From NCBI GenBank assembly GCA_000149225.2, contig CM000688.1, positions 434,001 through 498,000 on the forward strand: 64,000 nucleotides of DNA. Reading direction: 5' to 3'. The notes beneath the pieces were generated by a model that had not been told where the DNA came from, searched no databases, and saw nothing but the letters and a program-made list of their open reading frames with translations. Position 1 is the first letter of the stretch. Every line of letters starts with the position of its first letter. The translations under genes were made by a program, and so were the position numbers. This DNA comes from Lachancea kluyveri NRRL Y-12651. Its lineage: Eukaryota; Ascomycota; Saccharomycetes; Saccharomycetales; Saccharomycetaceae. This document shows, piece by piece, positions 10,596 through 20,144 of the stretch.

Positions 10596-11086
10596 GTAAT
10601 GAGTTTTGTAATTATATTTGGAGTTTTTTTTTTTGAATACTTGAACCGATGTAAAATAACCAAAGCAGCATGACAGACGAGGCAGCGCACCAATCCCAAA
10701 CCCAATCGCAGTATTAGCAATCAACAGGGTTTTCTGAGAAGATTCAATCGATGCTATAACACATGGCTTCCTTTTTTCTTTTTCTTTTTCCTTCCTAATA
10801 TTCACTTCACTGTATGCAGCTGGCGATACTAGACAGATGGTGATACCTTCTTTCTCTTACTATTACTCGAGTGCCATCATGGCGAAAAGCATGCAATAAA
10901 CCAAGAATAAAAAGAAGCAAGACAAAAGTATCCATAAAAAACAAACTCAAAGACTCAGCACCATGCTTTTCGACAACATGTTTCAATTGGTGTGTTAATT
11001 GGTAATATCATGCCAAGGCAGAAAACTGTCATGTCGTCTATAGGGATACATTTGTTTCTTTTTCTTCTCTGCTGTTTCACTTAACT

Positions 11087-11098
11087 TGAAAAATTTTC
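11087..11098 (+). promoter_or_regulatory. RRPE box upstream of RRS1
   Basis: TGAAAAATTTTC matches the ribosomal RNA processing element bound by Stb3. It sits 8 bp before a PAC box, the usual pairing in ribosome-biogenesis promoters, about 75 bp before the RRS1 ATG. Confidence 0.85.
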
Positions 11099-11105
11099 CA
11101 GAAGG

Positions 11106-11118
11106 GCGATGAGATGAG
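11106..11118 (+). promoter_or_regulatory. PAC box upstream of RRS1
   Basis: GCGATGAGATGAG contains the PAC core GCGATGAG recognised by Dot6/Tod6. Together with the adjacent RRPE it indicates growth- and TOR-dependent expression of RRS1. Confidence 0.85.
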
Positions 11119-11169
11119 ATGGCCTGAATACTACCATATCAGTTTGATAAAGAAAGGTGAACATAAACG

Positions 11170-11796
11170 ATGTCTTCTACTGCCGACAAATTCAAATCTT
11201 TACCTGTTACTGTAGACAAGCCTATTCCAGTTTCCTATGATTTAGGTAATCTGGCCGTTTTTGACTCCAACGTGTTGGACAAAGATGAGCTAGATTCCTC
11301 CAATGCCAAACGTGAGGAACACATAAAAGGCATGACCCGTGACAATGTCCAGCTAATGATTAACCAGATCTTATCGCTACCAATAAAGTCCACAACCGAA
11401 TCTGCCGGTAGCTCTTCTGGCCAAGCCTCCTCTATGACTTTAGTTCAATTACCTGAACCAACCTCAGAACTACCAAGAGAAAAACCATTACCTAAACCAA
11501 AGGCTCCAACTAAATGGGAATTATTTGCTGCCAAGAAGGGTATCAAGTCAAAGGAAAGATCTGGTAAAATGGTTTATGACGAAGCTAGCGGGGAGTGGGC
11601 TCCAAAATGGGGCTACAAGGGTACCAACAAGAAATTGGATGACCAATGGTTGGTGGAAGTCGATGATAAGGTCAAGGGCACTGAAGATGAATTGATTGAC
11701 CCAAGAACTTTGCACAGAGCTGAAAGAAAGAAACTGATCAAAAAGAACGAGTTACAAAACAAGAGAAACTTGAGGAACTCGACAGGTATGAAATAA
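11170..11796 (+). CDS. RRS1: 60S ribosome biogenesis factor Rrs1
   Basis: Nucleolar factor that, with Rpf2, recruits the 5S RNP (5S rRNA, Rpl5, Rpl11) to pre-60S particles. It has 208 residues against 203 for S. cerevisiae YOR294W. The conserved core around PTKWELFAAKKGIKSKERSG (about 112-131) and the aromatic YKGTNKKLDDQWLVEVDD segment that follows are typical of the RRS1 family; the C terminus is very basic. The PAC/RRPE promoter supports the role. In S. cerevisiae the next gene is UAF30; here it is the single TRI1/UAF30 ancestor. Confidence 0.96.
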   Translation: MSSTADKFKSLPVTVDKPIPVSYDLGNLAVFDSNVLDKDELDSSNAKREEHIKGMTRDNVQLMINQILSLPIKSTTESAGSSSGQASSMTLVQLPEPTSELPREKPLPKPKAPTKWELFAAKKGIKSKERSGKMVYDEASGEWAPKWGYKGTNKKLDDQWLVEVDDKVKGTEDELIDPRTLHRAERKKLIKKNELQNKRNLRNSTGMK

Positions 11797-12356
11797 AAGG
11801 GAAACTTTTTAATAGCATAATATCAAGCGACAGTCACATGTGGCTATCAACGTGTATACAACCGCATCTCTTTGTACATTAATAAATTTTTCGAGCTTTC
11901 CCATAGTATGAATTGCATAGGTTGAATCGGAGCAAGAGCAATAGTAATACTGCAGGCTTCGCCCGCTCTCAGATTTTGATATAGGGCTTTGGGCTTATAG
12001 AAAAAGAAACTATAGATCCATAAATTACAATTAGATGCTACGAACTATACTCTATATCTTTTGTGAATCTCGAGCAGGAAAACGGCAGATTGAGTTTTTA
12101 TGGCCAGTAACCATTCCTAAAGATCTCTCGTTTCACTTTGATGCTCAAAAAAAAAAAAAAAAACTCCCAGTATTTTTCTCATGTGTAGTTTTGGATAAAA
12201 AACCGTCCTTTTTAATGTTCTATAGTATATGCTTTTGGTGAAGTTTTCACTCTTCCGGTCGAACTCATTTTTCCATTAATGGCTGGATAGAAGAATTCTA
12301 TACATCTTTTTCGAAAGATGCTTCCAAAACCCACTACATAGCGCAGAACACCATCA
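11797..12356. other. RRS1-TRI1 intergenic region
   Basis: 560 bases with no supported gene. Contains GTCACATG near 11831 (a Cbf1-type E-box, with no centromere CDEIII nearby) and a 17-A run at 12147-12163, a likely nucleosome-depleted promoter tract for TRI1. Confidence 0.55.
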
Positions 12357-13106
12357 ATGCCCGATTTGAACAGATATGTGCCTATGATAGACGTATGTGA
12401 AAGCTGTGCTAGATGTTTCCCATAGTATTTCTTTTTCCTTACTAATCTTTACTTATTTCAGGCAATTCTTGGTGCGTCCAATCCAGATGAAGTCAGCGCT
12501 AAAAGAGTGAGGAAAGCTGTACAGGAATTATTTGCTGTTAACTTAGAATCCCAGCGAAAAGAGGTAAATGCATTGATTGTGGAACGATTTGACAAGATCC
12601 GGGACCAGCAAAGTAAGGTGATGTCCCAGGAAGAACTGGTGAAAAGGGATGCTAAGTTGGCCGCCAAATTACAGAAACAAGAAGATGATGCCAAACGTAA
12701 AAAGAAGAGGAAAACCGACAAACCCAAGAAAAAGAGAAAGGTTAGTGAGAATGCAAATAGTATCCAGGCTCGTAAAGTCTTGCTAAGTAAGAAATTGGAA
12801 CAGTTTCTAGGCGAAACCGAACTTCCAAGAACTCAAGTTGTTAAAAAAGTATGGGATTATATCAAAGAGCATGACTTACAAAACCCTAATGATCGAAGGG
12901 AAATACTGTGTGACGATGCTATGGAGCCCATCTTTGGCAAGAAAATGACCATGTTTTCCATGAATAAAATTTTATCCAAACACTTGTTCAACCCAGAAGA
13001 TGTAGTGAATGGTAGTAAAGAGAAAGAAGAGTTGCAAGAAGTAGTTGAGGGTGACGAAAAAGAAAAAGAAAAAGAAGAAGAAAAGGAAGAGAATGATGAC
13101 GAATAA
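12357..13106 (+). CDS. TRI1: Tri1/Uaf30-type SWIB protein, spliced
   Basis: Two exons, 12357-12392 and 12462-13106, give 226 residues, the same length as S. cerevisiae Tri1 (YMR233W). Without exon 1 the frame has no ATG before residue 28, and the upstream conserved NPDEVS segment would be lost. Exon 1 encodes MPDLNRYVPMID, matching the Tri1/Uaf30 N terminus. A DEK-C-like N-terminal region (to about 65) is followed by a long lysine-rich nuclear-localisation stretch and a SWIB/MDM2 domain (about 110-190, with LPRTQVV and NPNDRREILCD); the tail is acidic. S. cerevisiae has two copies, Tri1 and the Pol I UAF subunit Uaf30. This single copy may serve both roles, though the SWIB part looks closer to Tri1. 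Confidence 0.93.
12393..12461 (+). other. Spliceosomal intron in TRI1
   Basis: 69 nt with GTATGT donor at 12393, TACTAAT branch site at 12440-12446 and a TTTCAG acceptor ending at 12461. Phase 0, after codon 12. Removal joins two segments that both match Tri1. I know of no intron in S. cerevisiae TRI1 or UAF30. Confidence 0.92.
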
Positions 13107-13272
13107 GAACTGTCGGTATTTGTACTGTATCTATTTTTGTGTGTAACTTTTTAGCCTGTAAAACTTCACCACATTTACTGACGGGAATTTCTGTTTTGAA
13201 ACAGATTTAAAAATCCAATAGAAGGGCAAACGCACGAAAAGGCCAACAAACTTCGAAAAGTGCATCACAATA

Positions 13273-16200
13273 ATGAGTATATTACGTGGTGTCTCTTCCG
13301 CATCATCAGTCGACTCAAACACAAGCTCTAATGACCCAATTCTATCCACCGTTGAGGAGGCTTATCCATTAAATGTAAGCAATCAACAAGTCTACGAATA
13401 TGCATTAAAAGTTGTGCTATTGGATTACATCAATGAACCAAGATTCAGGAAGAAATATGTGAAAAGAATGCCGGAATTGAAACAACAATCTACAGGAAGG
13501 AGCAAATCTCCGTTACAGACGAGGGATTTAGAAAGGAAAGGCTCATCGTGGTTCCATGGTAATAGTGGTAACAACATACAGGAGGAATCTGACATTTTAC
13601 AGAAAGCAATACCAAAGTTGGAATCACATTTGACTGCTGTTACCGTTAATAAGGTAAAAATCGGTAATACCATGCTCAGGAGAAGTCTATTGAAGTTCTA
13701 TAACGACCTGTTTCTAAATCCCGATATGTCCAAGACGGTAACCTCTATGGAGCGATTTGAGGAGCTACTAATGCTATTCATAAAGGCTGCCAATGGGGAG
13801 CTAACTAAACTGGAAACACCACACCCTCAAAACGAATTGTACGACCAAGTTTCCTATTTTATCAGTGTTTTGATACAGATGATCGCGACCATCGCATCTT
13901 CTCCAGAACTTACAGCCAAGTTAAGCGAATACAAGGACTCGTTTAAGCCTTCCGCGCCTGCCTCAAGTTTACGTGCCCAAAATCTTACGGTAACTCAAAC
14001 GCATAGCTCCGATATGTTTGATGCTACGCTCAAACCGACCTTTAAATTGTCAGAAATAAGCCATTCGAATTACTTGGGTGAACTGTTTGGAGTGAGCCAA
14101 GTGACCTTACAACAAGATGTGATCAGATTTATGGAGGATGTTAAAAACGATATTTTTCAAAAGGAATTAAGAGATTGCAAAGAGGAGGCTCTTAACGGGA
14201 ATACGTTTCTCAAAGAGGAAGACTTCCCTAATTCAGAAAGGTACAAGTCATGGCAAAAATTTGAAATAGATGAAATCAATTCTTTAATAGAAAAATTTGA
14301 ACTTTCTAAGTCTACTCACAACGTATCCATAGGCAATACAAAAGTACGCACATCAGAGCACCTAATAATCCCATACAACGCACGAGATATATTCACCAGT
14401 CTGTTATGCCTAGTCTTACAAAAAGAATGTCAAAACGCGGTAAATGCAACCGCTTTCTCCAAAGACGCATCATTTTTCTTTACAAAATGTTCAAAGTACT
14501 GGAGGTTAGATATGCCTTCTAGCAAAGCTGCAATTTTGTACACCGCCGCAAACTTAAGCTTGTTCACTGACGAGGAGTTGGACCCTAGCGGGGTTGAACA
14601 TATTTTCCAATTAATCCATACTAAAATGCTTTCAAGAGATGAGGATTTGAATACGCTCACCTGGAACAGTGTTGACCAACAACAATGGTTAATTAATCTA
14701 AACCAAACCTTCACGAAATGTATGAATTCCTTAAAGTATTTATTAACTGGTATCTATGGCGGTACGAAACCTAAATTTTCGCCGGTTTTGAATATCTACT
14801 ATGCGTATATTGAGTCTGACCCACTCCTAATCGAATGTAGATTTCCTCAGACTCATTATTACAAGAAGTGGCTAAAGAATTTGAAACGCTCTCTTTTTAA
14901 GACAAGTGAAGAGTATTACATCTCATTGGTTCAACAAGTCCCTAGGGACCATAGTATTGAATTGTATGACATACAGAATATCGCAGAGGTCATACTTAAC
15001 CAAATAAAAGCTATTCAAAAGAGATATTCAAAGCCATTACTGGGTTCCCTTAACATTACTTTTGAGTGCGCTGAAATGTTGATCGAAGCTTTTGCCACAG
15101 ATTCAATGACCATGTTAGAGAGAGTTGAAAAGTATTCGCAAGCAGGCAAAAGCCCACCAATTCCAGTTTATGATGCTATTCAAACGTACAAATCTTTACA
15201 AGATTTACGTGCAATTTACTCACAGGTCCGGCCCGAGAAGCCTTTCCCTTTCAAACTGGAAAAGTTCTTTATCAAATACTTATCTCAGTTGTGCGACGAA
15301 ACTAGCAATAAAGTTTTTGAAGTGATTGAAAATTCTCTAAAAAACGAAACTTGGGAACCAGTTAATGAAAAAGAATATTACAGCTCTTCTGTTCTTGATA
15401 TTTTCAAAATGATTAACGAGTCCTTAAATATGTTTACAAAGTTTGAATGGGGAAATAAGTATCAAATCTCTAAAATTTACACTTTTTTACTCAAGGCTTT
15501 TGCGGACGGGCTGAATATGTACGCTTCGAGAGTAGTAAAAATAATCGAAGAAGATTTGATCGAGGATCAAGAAGCTGAAGATGAAACGAAAGAGACTGCT
15601 ATACCACAATCAGCCGCTGAAAAGATGAAAAATACCTGGTTATTTAACGAGATGAAAAATGCCTTGAAATCTTCCAGTTTAGTGATTCCAGAGGCTTACG
15701 AATTTAAGAAGAGGACATGCGTTTGCTTAAACAACCTAAATGAAATGCTTTCCAAGATCAATGAGCTTGATGAAAGGATAAATGCGGAGCAGATTTCCAA
15801 CACCGTAAATAAATATGAGCAAAACGATCCTAAAAGAAAGAAAATTGCCAACTCACAGAATCAAAACCTTCACCAGCTATACACTGTTAGAATTATTCGT
15901 GCTGAAAATCTCAAAGGGTTTACCAATGATGGGTTATCTAATAGTGCGATCAGCTTGGTTGACACAGCAAGGCATAAAGAAATTGCTAAAACCAAAGTGG
16001 TTTACAAATCAATCAATCCACTTTGGGATGAAGAGTTCGAGATAGGAATCCCAGCTAATGAAAGTAGAATGATCAGTGCAATGATCTGGCACCACACATC
16101 TAAGATAAATCCGCTGAGTTCTTATGCAGTTTGTGGCAAATGTTCTGTATTATTGGACCACAAAAGGTTTAGAAATGATGGATTTCCAGAAGATGTAGTG

Positions 16201-17226
16201 CTGGACTTGGATACGCAGGGTAAGCTGTTTGTGCAGATATCTTTGGAAAATGAAAAAGTGGATGCTTTATTTTGTATGGGCAGGGCCTATAGAACCTTAA
16301 ACAGAGCTTGCGACAGGGTGATTGGATTAATAGTTAGTAAATTCTCCACATTTGTCAATTTCGCATTCTCCAGATCTACACTGAAGACTGTATGTGGAAA
16401 CAATGGGATCACCAAGGCGAGTAAAGATGTCATTTATGATGCAATTGTTCCCTTATTTGATTATTTGAATGCTAACTTAAACATATTGGCCACAGAGCTA
16501 TCACAAGAACTTCTTTTCAAGATTATGTTACAAGCGTGGTCTATCATTCTGGATACTGCCGATTCGCTGCTATTGCCGTTCTTGTCTAGTGCCAAGAATT
16601 ATGGTGCTAGCATTATGAAAAGCAAGACTTTATGGGAAAACGCCATGGATGTTGCGATGGGGGGTTCCAGTACGGTCGCAGGTTTTGGCAGAGCCCTGAC
16701 CCAGAATGAGATTGATGTCATTTTTGAATGGTTACGTTACTTGTGCATAGACTTCTTCCATAACAATGGTGAAGGTCCTCCATTGACAGATTTGAAGAAT
16801 CAGCACTATCAAAATTTGTTATTGATACCTGTTTTTTACGACAAGCAGAGTAAAGAGCTTTATGAAGAGGTGGACAGACTAGCTCCTGAGTATATCAAAT
16901 ATCTACAAGATCGTAACTATTTTGAGTTCGAGAAACAGCTTCCTAAGGCAAAAAGCAAGAGGGCGAATACTATTGCAAGAAGAAAAACTATCATTGCCAA
17001 TAGTTCCAAGAAAAAGCGGATGGAAATAGAAAAACAAATCAAGGATGTGGAAAATGACCCCTTAGAGATATCTGCTACTACCCAGGACATTGTTTTAAGG
17101 ATTTTGCTGGCGAGAGGCGAGCTAGAATACGTTTACAACAACTTGGATGCTCGTGAAAGAATTTCGAAGAGTATTGCCACTGAGAGACTGGTGAAAGCCG
17201 CTGTTAGTGGTTATAAATTTAGATAG
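13273..17226 (+). CDS. YOR296W: Large C2/Munc13-homology protein (YOR296W)
   Basis: Orthologue of the uncharacterised S. cerevisiae protein YOR296W (1289 residues; 1317 here). A C2 domain spans about 865-985 (starts HQLYTVRIIRAENLKG; contains NPLWDEEFEI). It is flanked by long helical regions of the Munc13-homology (MUN/MHD) kind, the second after about residue 1050. The basic KSKRANTIARRKT segment near 1235 could bind nucleic acid or membrane. The family points to Ca2+/phospholipid-dependent vesicle priming or tethering, but the C2 loops look poor in acidic ligands, so Ca2+ binding is doubtful. It follows TRI1, as YOR296W follows UAF30. Confidence 0.92.
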   Translation: MSILRGVSSASSVDSNTSSNDPILSTVEEAYPLNVSNQQVYEYALKVVLLDYINEPRFRKKYVKRMPELKQQSTGRSKSPLQTRDLERKGSSWFHGNSGNNIQEESDILQKAIPKLESHLTAVTVNKVKIGNTMLRRSLLKFYNDLFLNPDMSKTVTSMERFEELLMLFIKAANGELTKLETPHPQNELYDQVSYFISVLIQMIATIASSPELTAKLSEYKDSFKPSAPASSLRAQNLTVTQTHSSDMFDATLKPTFKLSEISHSNYLGELFGVSQVTLQQDVIRFMEDVKNDIFQKELRDCKEEALNGNTFLKEEDFPNSERYKSWQKFEIDEINSLIEKFELSKSTHNVSIGNTKVRTSEHLIIPYNARDIFTSLLCLVLQKECQNAVNATAFSKDASFFFTKCSKYWRLDMPSSKAAILYTAANLSLFTDEELDPSGVEHIFQLIHTKMLSRDEDLNTLTWNSVDQQQWLINLNQTFTKCMNSLKYLLTGIYGGTKPKFSPVLNIYYAYIESDPLLIECRFPQTHYYKKWLKNLKRSLFKTSEEYYISLVQQVPRDHSIELYDIQNIAEVILNQIKAIQKRYSKPLLGSLNITFECAEMLIEAFATDSMTMLERVEKYSQAGKSPPIPVYDAIQTYKSLQDLRAIYSQVRPEKPFPFKLEKFFIKYLSQLCDETSNKVFEVIENSLKNETWEPVNEKEYYSSSVLDIFKMINESLNMFTKFEWGNKYQISKIYTFLLKAFADGLNMYASRVVKIIEEDLIEDQEAEDETKETAIPQSAAEKMKNTWLFNEMKNALKSSSLVIPEAYEFKKRTCVCLNNLNEMLSKINELDERINAEQISNTVNKYEQNDPKRKKIANSQNQNLHQLYTVRIIRAENLKGFTNDGLSNSAISLVDTARHKEIAKTKVVYKSINPLWDEEFEIGIPANESRMISAMIWHHTSKINPLSSYAVCGKCSVLLDHKRFRNDGFPEDVVLDLDTQGKLFVQISLENEKVDALFCMGRAYRTLNRACDRVIGLIVSKFSTFVNFAFSRSTLKTVCGNNGITKASKDVIYDAIVPLFDYLNANLNILATELSQELLFKIMLQAWSIILDTADSLLLPFLSSAKNYGASIMKSKTLWENAMDVAMGGSSTVAGFGRALTQNEIDVIFEWLRYLCIDFFHNNGEGPPLTDLKNQHYQNLLLIPVFYDKQSKELYEEVDRLAPEYIKYLQDRNYFEFEKQLPKAKSKRANTIARRKTIIANSSKKKRMEIEKQIKDVENDPLEISATTQDIVLRILLARGELEYVYNNLDARERISKSIATERLVKAAVSGYKFR

Positions 17227-18617
17227 CAATTTGCATTATATTTTCTCTAATCTTTAATACCTTTAGGTAACCTCGCTTCGTTTCGTCGGTGCCCTCCTGA
17301 AGTTTATGAAAACATTTCATAAAAGAAATTAACTAGGAAATAGACAGAAATTAAACCAATTAATGTGCAAATTGTGTAATAAGTTTTCGGGGCCATTAAT
17401 GAGTACAGTATTAATAGCGAATGAAGCCAATGTACTCTTAAAATGAACGAATAGTGATTTTAGCAGATAACTTTCTTTCTTATCTTCGGTTCTGGCATCA
17501 TCTTTTGCCGATATTCAATTGAGCAAACCCTTGGGCGGTTTAATTTCCAGCTCAAATATAATTTTTGTCATGCACCTAAATTTCAAACCCGAGTAGATAG
17601 TAGTGCTTGATATAAAAGTTAGAAAGGATTCTTATAAATACAGAGCGTCCGAGTAGAGAAAACACTAGACCTATCTTTTATCCGTCAACGTCAAAAAGGA
17701 TGCGAATTGGTAATTTTTGAACAGTTTCATAGTATATTTCAAATCTACCCGGATCCTGTACTTGGAAGAAACCCAGTTTCCAATAAAGCAATCCTTGGTG
17801 ACATAAAATCGAGAGGTTACATTTCATTTATTCCCTAGTAGCGTATTTCCAAGCGCCCTAAGTTTTCTAATAGGCGAATTAACTATTATCCAGTGGAAAA
17901 GCTGGAATCCTACCTAAGCACTATACGGAAGAAATTTCTTGCTTGCAGCCAGGTGGCGATCTCTCTTTCCTGATGATCCTGTTCCAAAACAAGCTTCACT
18001 TTACACCGATGTAGACAAATTCAAGTTCCCGAAACTTTGTTACCTCTAAAAATCTTGCTTAAGGAAACTCTCAGGTGTGTCGTATCGACTGAATAAAATA
18101 CCACATAAGGTTCCCAAATATACAGTTGTGAGAAGAATTGTTCCATGAAACGCTGGAAAGTAATATTGGCATGAATGGTATCATCAAAATAAGGCGAAGA
18201 ACAGAGGTTCATACTCAAAAGAAGAAATGGAAAAGAAAGAAAAAACACCAGGATCCTATATTAACAGGATGTCGCAAACTTTTAAGTAAACAAGACCATC
18301 CTGGCGATATAGAGTGATCATTATAGAGGATAAGATAGTCTTTCACCCTCGCTATAGCTTGCGTGTAAGATCCGATCAATCTATTACAGCATCACAGAAA
18401 AACCTGAAGCTCAGCGGATGAAGCAGAAGAAACTACCTGTTCAAAAAGTATTTAAAATAGAAAATGGTGTCACTAAGCAACAGGAAATCTATAACAAAAA
18501 AGTGCCCTTCCTCAAAAGTGGGATGAAAAGAAAACTAGAATTGTACCACCTAGTGACAAACTTCATAGTTAAATTGAAAAATTTCCCTGATCTCATACTT
18601 TATAATACCTAAGAGTG
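17227..18617. other. 1.4-kb gap downstream of YOR296W gene
   Basis: No supported gene. Promoter-like TATA elements (GATATAAAAG near 17609, TTATAAATAC near 17632) are followed only by a seven-codon frame at 17700. Two short frames, 18021-18248 on minus and 18418-18612 on plus, have composition like the surrounding DNA and no recognisable motif. This could be a decayed gene or a non-coding transcript. Confidence 0.4.
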
Positions 18618-19559
18618 TCAATTAAGACTGCTTTCAACATTAGGAGCTAAACATGCAACATCTTTTTTCGCGCCTTCTCTAGCTAATTTATCAGCCTCTT
18701 CATTTGGTTTATTCCCATCGTGACCCCTACACCACTGAATTCCAAACTTGTAGCCTTTAGAAAATTCCTTATTCAGTAGATAGTAGTGTCTTATTAAGCA
18801 GAATTTCTCTACCATTGGTTTGATGATATCACCGTGTTTTACGCGGCCTAGTTCAGACCTCGAAGCCTGTTCAAATCTCCCATTTAAAAGTTTTGAGACG
18901 TATTCAGAGTCTGTATAAATCTCAAAAATTTCTGGGATCTCATTCTTACCATGGGTTTGGATCAGTCTTTGCCAGACATAATCCAGTGCAACAGACACAG
19001 CTTTCAATTCAGCCCGATTGTTCGTTTGTGGTCCATAGGTGAGCCGTTCTGAGACATTTTCAGCGCCAGTAAAAGCGAAATAAATGCCATAACCAGCTCT
19101 AGCACCTTCTTTACCATTGCTTAAAGAAGAACCATCACAATATATTTGTAATACTTGGTGATCGAGTACTTCTTTGGGCTCAAGTAATTTAAACAATTGG
19201 TTAAATTCTTCTTCTTTAAATGCTTGGATGTATCTAAACCCGTGGAATGGCGCGGCAGCAGTATTAGAACCAGATATAAACTTTTTGGCAGATGTTAAAT
19301 CCTTAAACTTTCTAAAATCGAGCGATCGTACACCATCTGTATAGCTTTTACAGGTAGACCATGATTCAAAAATGGCACTCGAGACTTGTGGGTTATCACT
19401 TTTCACCGCATAGAATGCTGGCTGAGAGTTTTGTCGTTGCACTGTTCGTGCTATGTTTACCTTTGCTGTTCTTTCTGTTGGTCCTGAGCCTGTTGACGTT
19501 GCATAAGTCATGCTAGATCTGCACAAGTGCATTTTAGTGTACGCCCATTTTGCAATCAT
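18618..19559 (-). CDS. Divergent RNase H1 paralogue with one hybrid-binding domain
   Basis: A 313-residue type 1 RNase H, diverged from RNH1 and placed head to head with it. One hybrid-binding (caulimovirus VI-type) domain lies at about 48-96 (FYAVKSDNP, FRKFKDLTSAKKF), where RNH1 has two. The catalytic domain (about 137-300) keeps the metal-binding set Asp142 (YCDGSS), Glu184 (NNRAEL), Asp217 (TDSEYV), Asp290 (NEEAD) and His280, so it should cut RNA in RNA-DNA hybrids. The N terminus has no acidic residue before position 29 and is rich in Arg, Lys, Ser and Thr, which could be a mitochondrial presequence; starts at Met10 or Met17 are also possible. No second copy exists in S. cerevisiae. The mitochondrial role is inference. 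Confidence 0.88.
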   Translation of the reverse strand: MIAKWAYTKMHLCRSSMTYATSTGSGPTERTAKVNIARTVQRQNSQPAFYAVKSDNPQVSSAIFESWSTCKSYTDGVRSLDFRKFKDLTSAKKFISGSNTAAAPFHGFRYIQAFKEEEFNQLFKLLEPKEVLDHQVLQIYCDGSSLSNGKEGARAGYGIYFAFTGAENVSERLTYGPQTNNRAELKAVSVALDYVWQRLIQTHGKNEIPEIFEIYTDSEYVSKLLNGRFEQASRSELGRVKHGDIIKPMVEKFCLIRHYYLLNKEFSKGYKFGIQWCRGHDGNKPNEEADKLAREGAKKDVACLAPNVESSLN

Positions 19560-20144
19560 ACTGCCTTCTCCCCAATTCGCTTAAACTAGCTTCTGTACCT
19601 TGGTTTACTGAGAACTTGACTTGATGATGGATAAGGAAACCAGACTCCGAAGCGAATTGAGAATTGAGTTTAGTGAAAAAAACTTATAATTACGCTAAAA
19701 ATTGATATATTTGCGTGTCGAATGCTCAAACATTTCTCGATTTTCCGAATAGAGCAGGTATAACGAATATAATGACATTTCGAAGTTTCGTGGACGTTTT
19801 TCAATAAACGATATTCCAATTCTTGCGATGTGAATCTCTAGCAGGTGTTAGAATTTTTTCGACCTGTTGGCATAACTATGCTCGAGGACTCAAAGTTCAC
19901 TATACAGAAAAAGGTTTGTACGACAAGCTGGAAAAACACAGTCCTAAAGAAGTGGCACTCTCTCTTTAACATAAGAACTCGAATCCAGACTCTGAAAATT
20001 TTTACACGAGAGTCCCATCAATATTTTGATATTTTACCCATCTCTCTGACAAGTTTTCGCAAACGGAAATAGAAATAGACCAAGATCAATTTCGTTCTTT
20101 TTACCTTACACTTGGCTTGATCAAGAAGTAACGGTCGAAGAGCA
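19560..20144. other. Shared divergent promoter of the two RNase H genes
   Basis: 585 AT-rich bases between the two divergent RNase H1 genes. A plus-strand frame at 19845-20072 shows no family feature. No clear MCB (ACGCGT) or other replication-linked site is visible. Confidence 0.5.

Larger units (their letters stand above)
10596..11169. other. FUS2-RRS1 intergenic region
   Basis: 574 bases with a T-run near 10625 and a pyrimidine-rich tract near 10770, consistent with the FUS2 3' end, then the RRS1 promoter with RRPE and PAC boxes. No supported ORF. Confidence 0.6.

Noticed and set aside
12035-12241. 68-codon frame between RRS1 and TRI1
   Set aside because: Runs through a 17-A tract and overlaps the TRI1 promoter; no family features.
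18418-18612. Short plus frame next to the RNase H paralogue 3' end
   Set aside because: Lys-rich AT-driven translation with no motif, convergent to the RNase H paralogue; no support.
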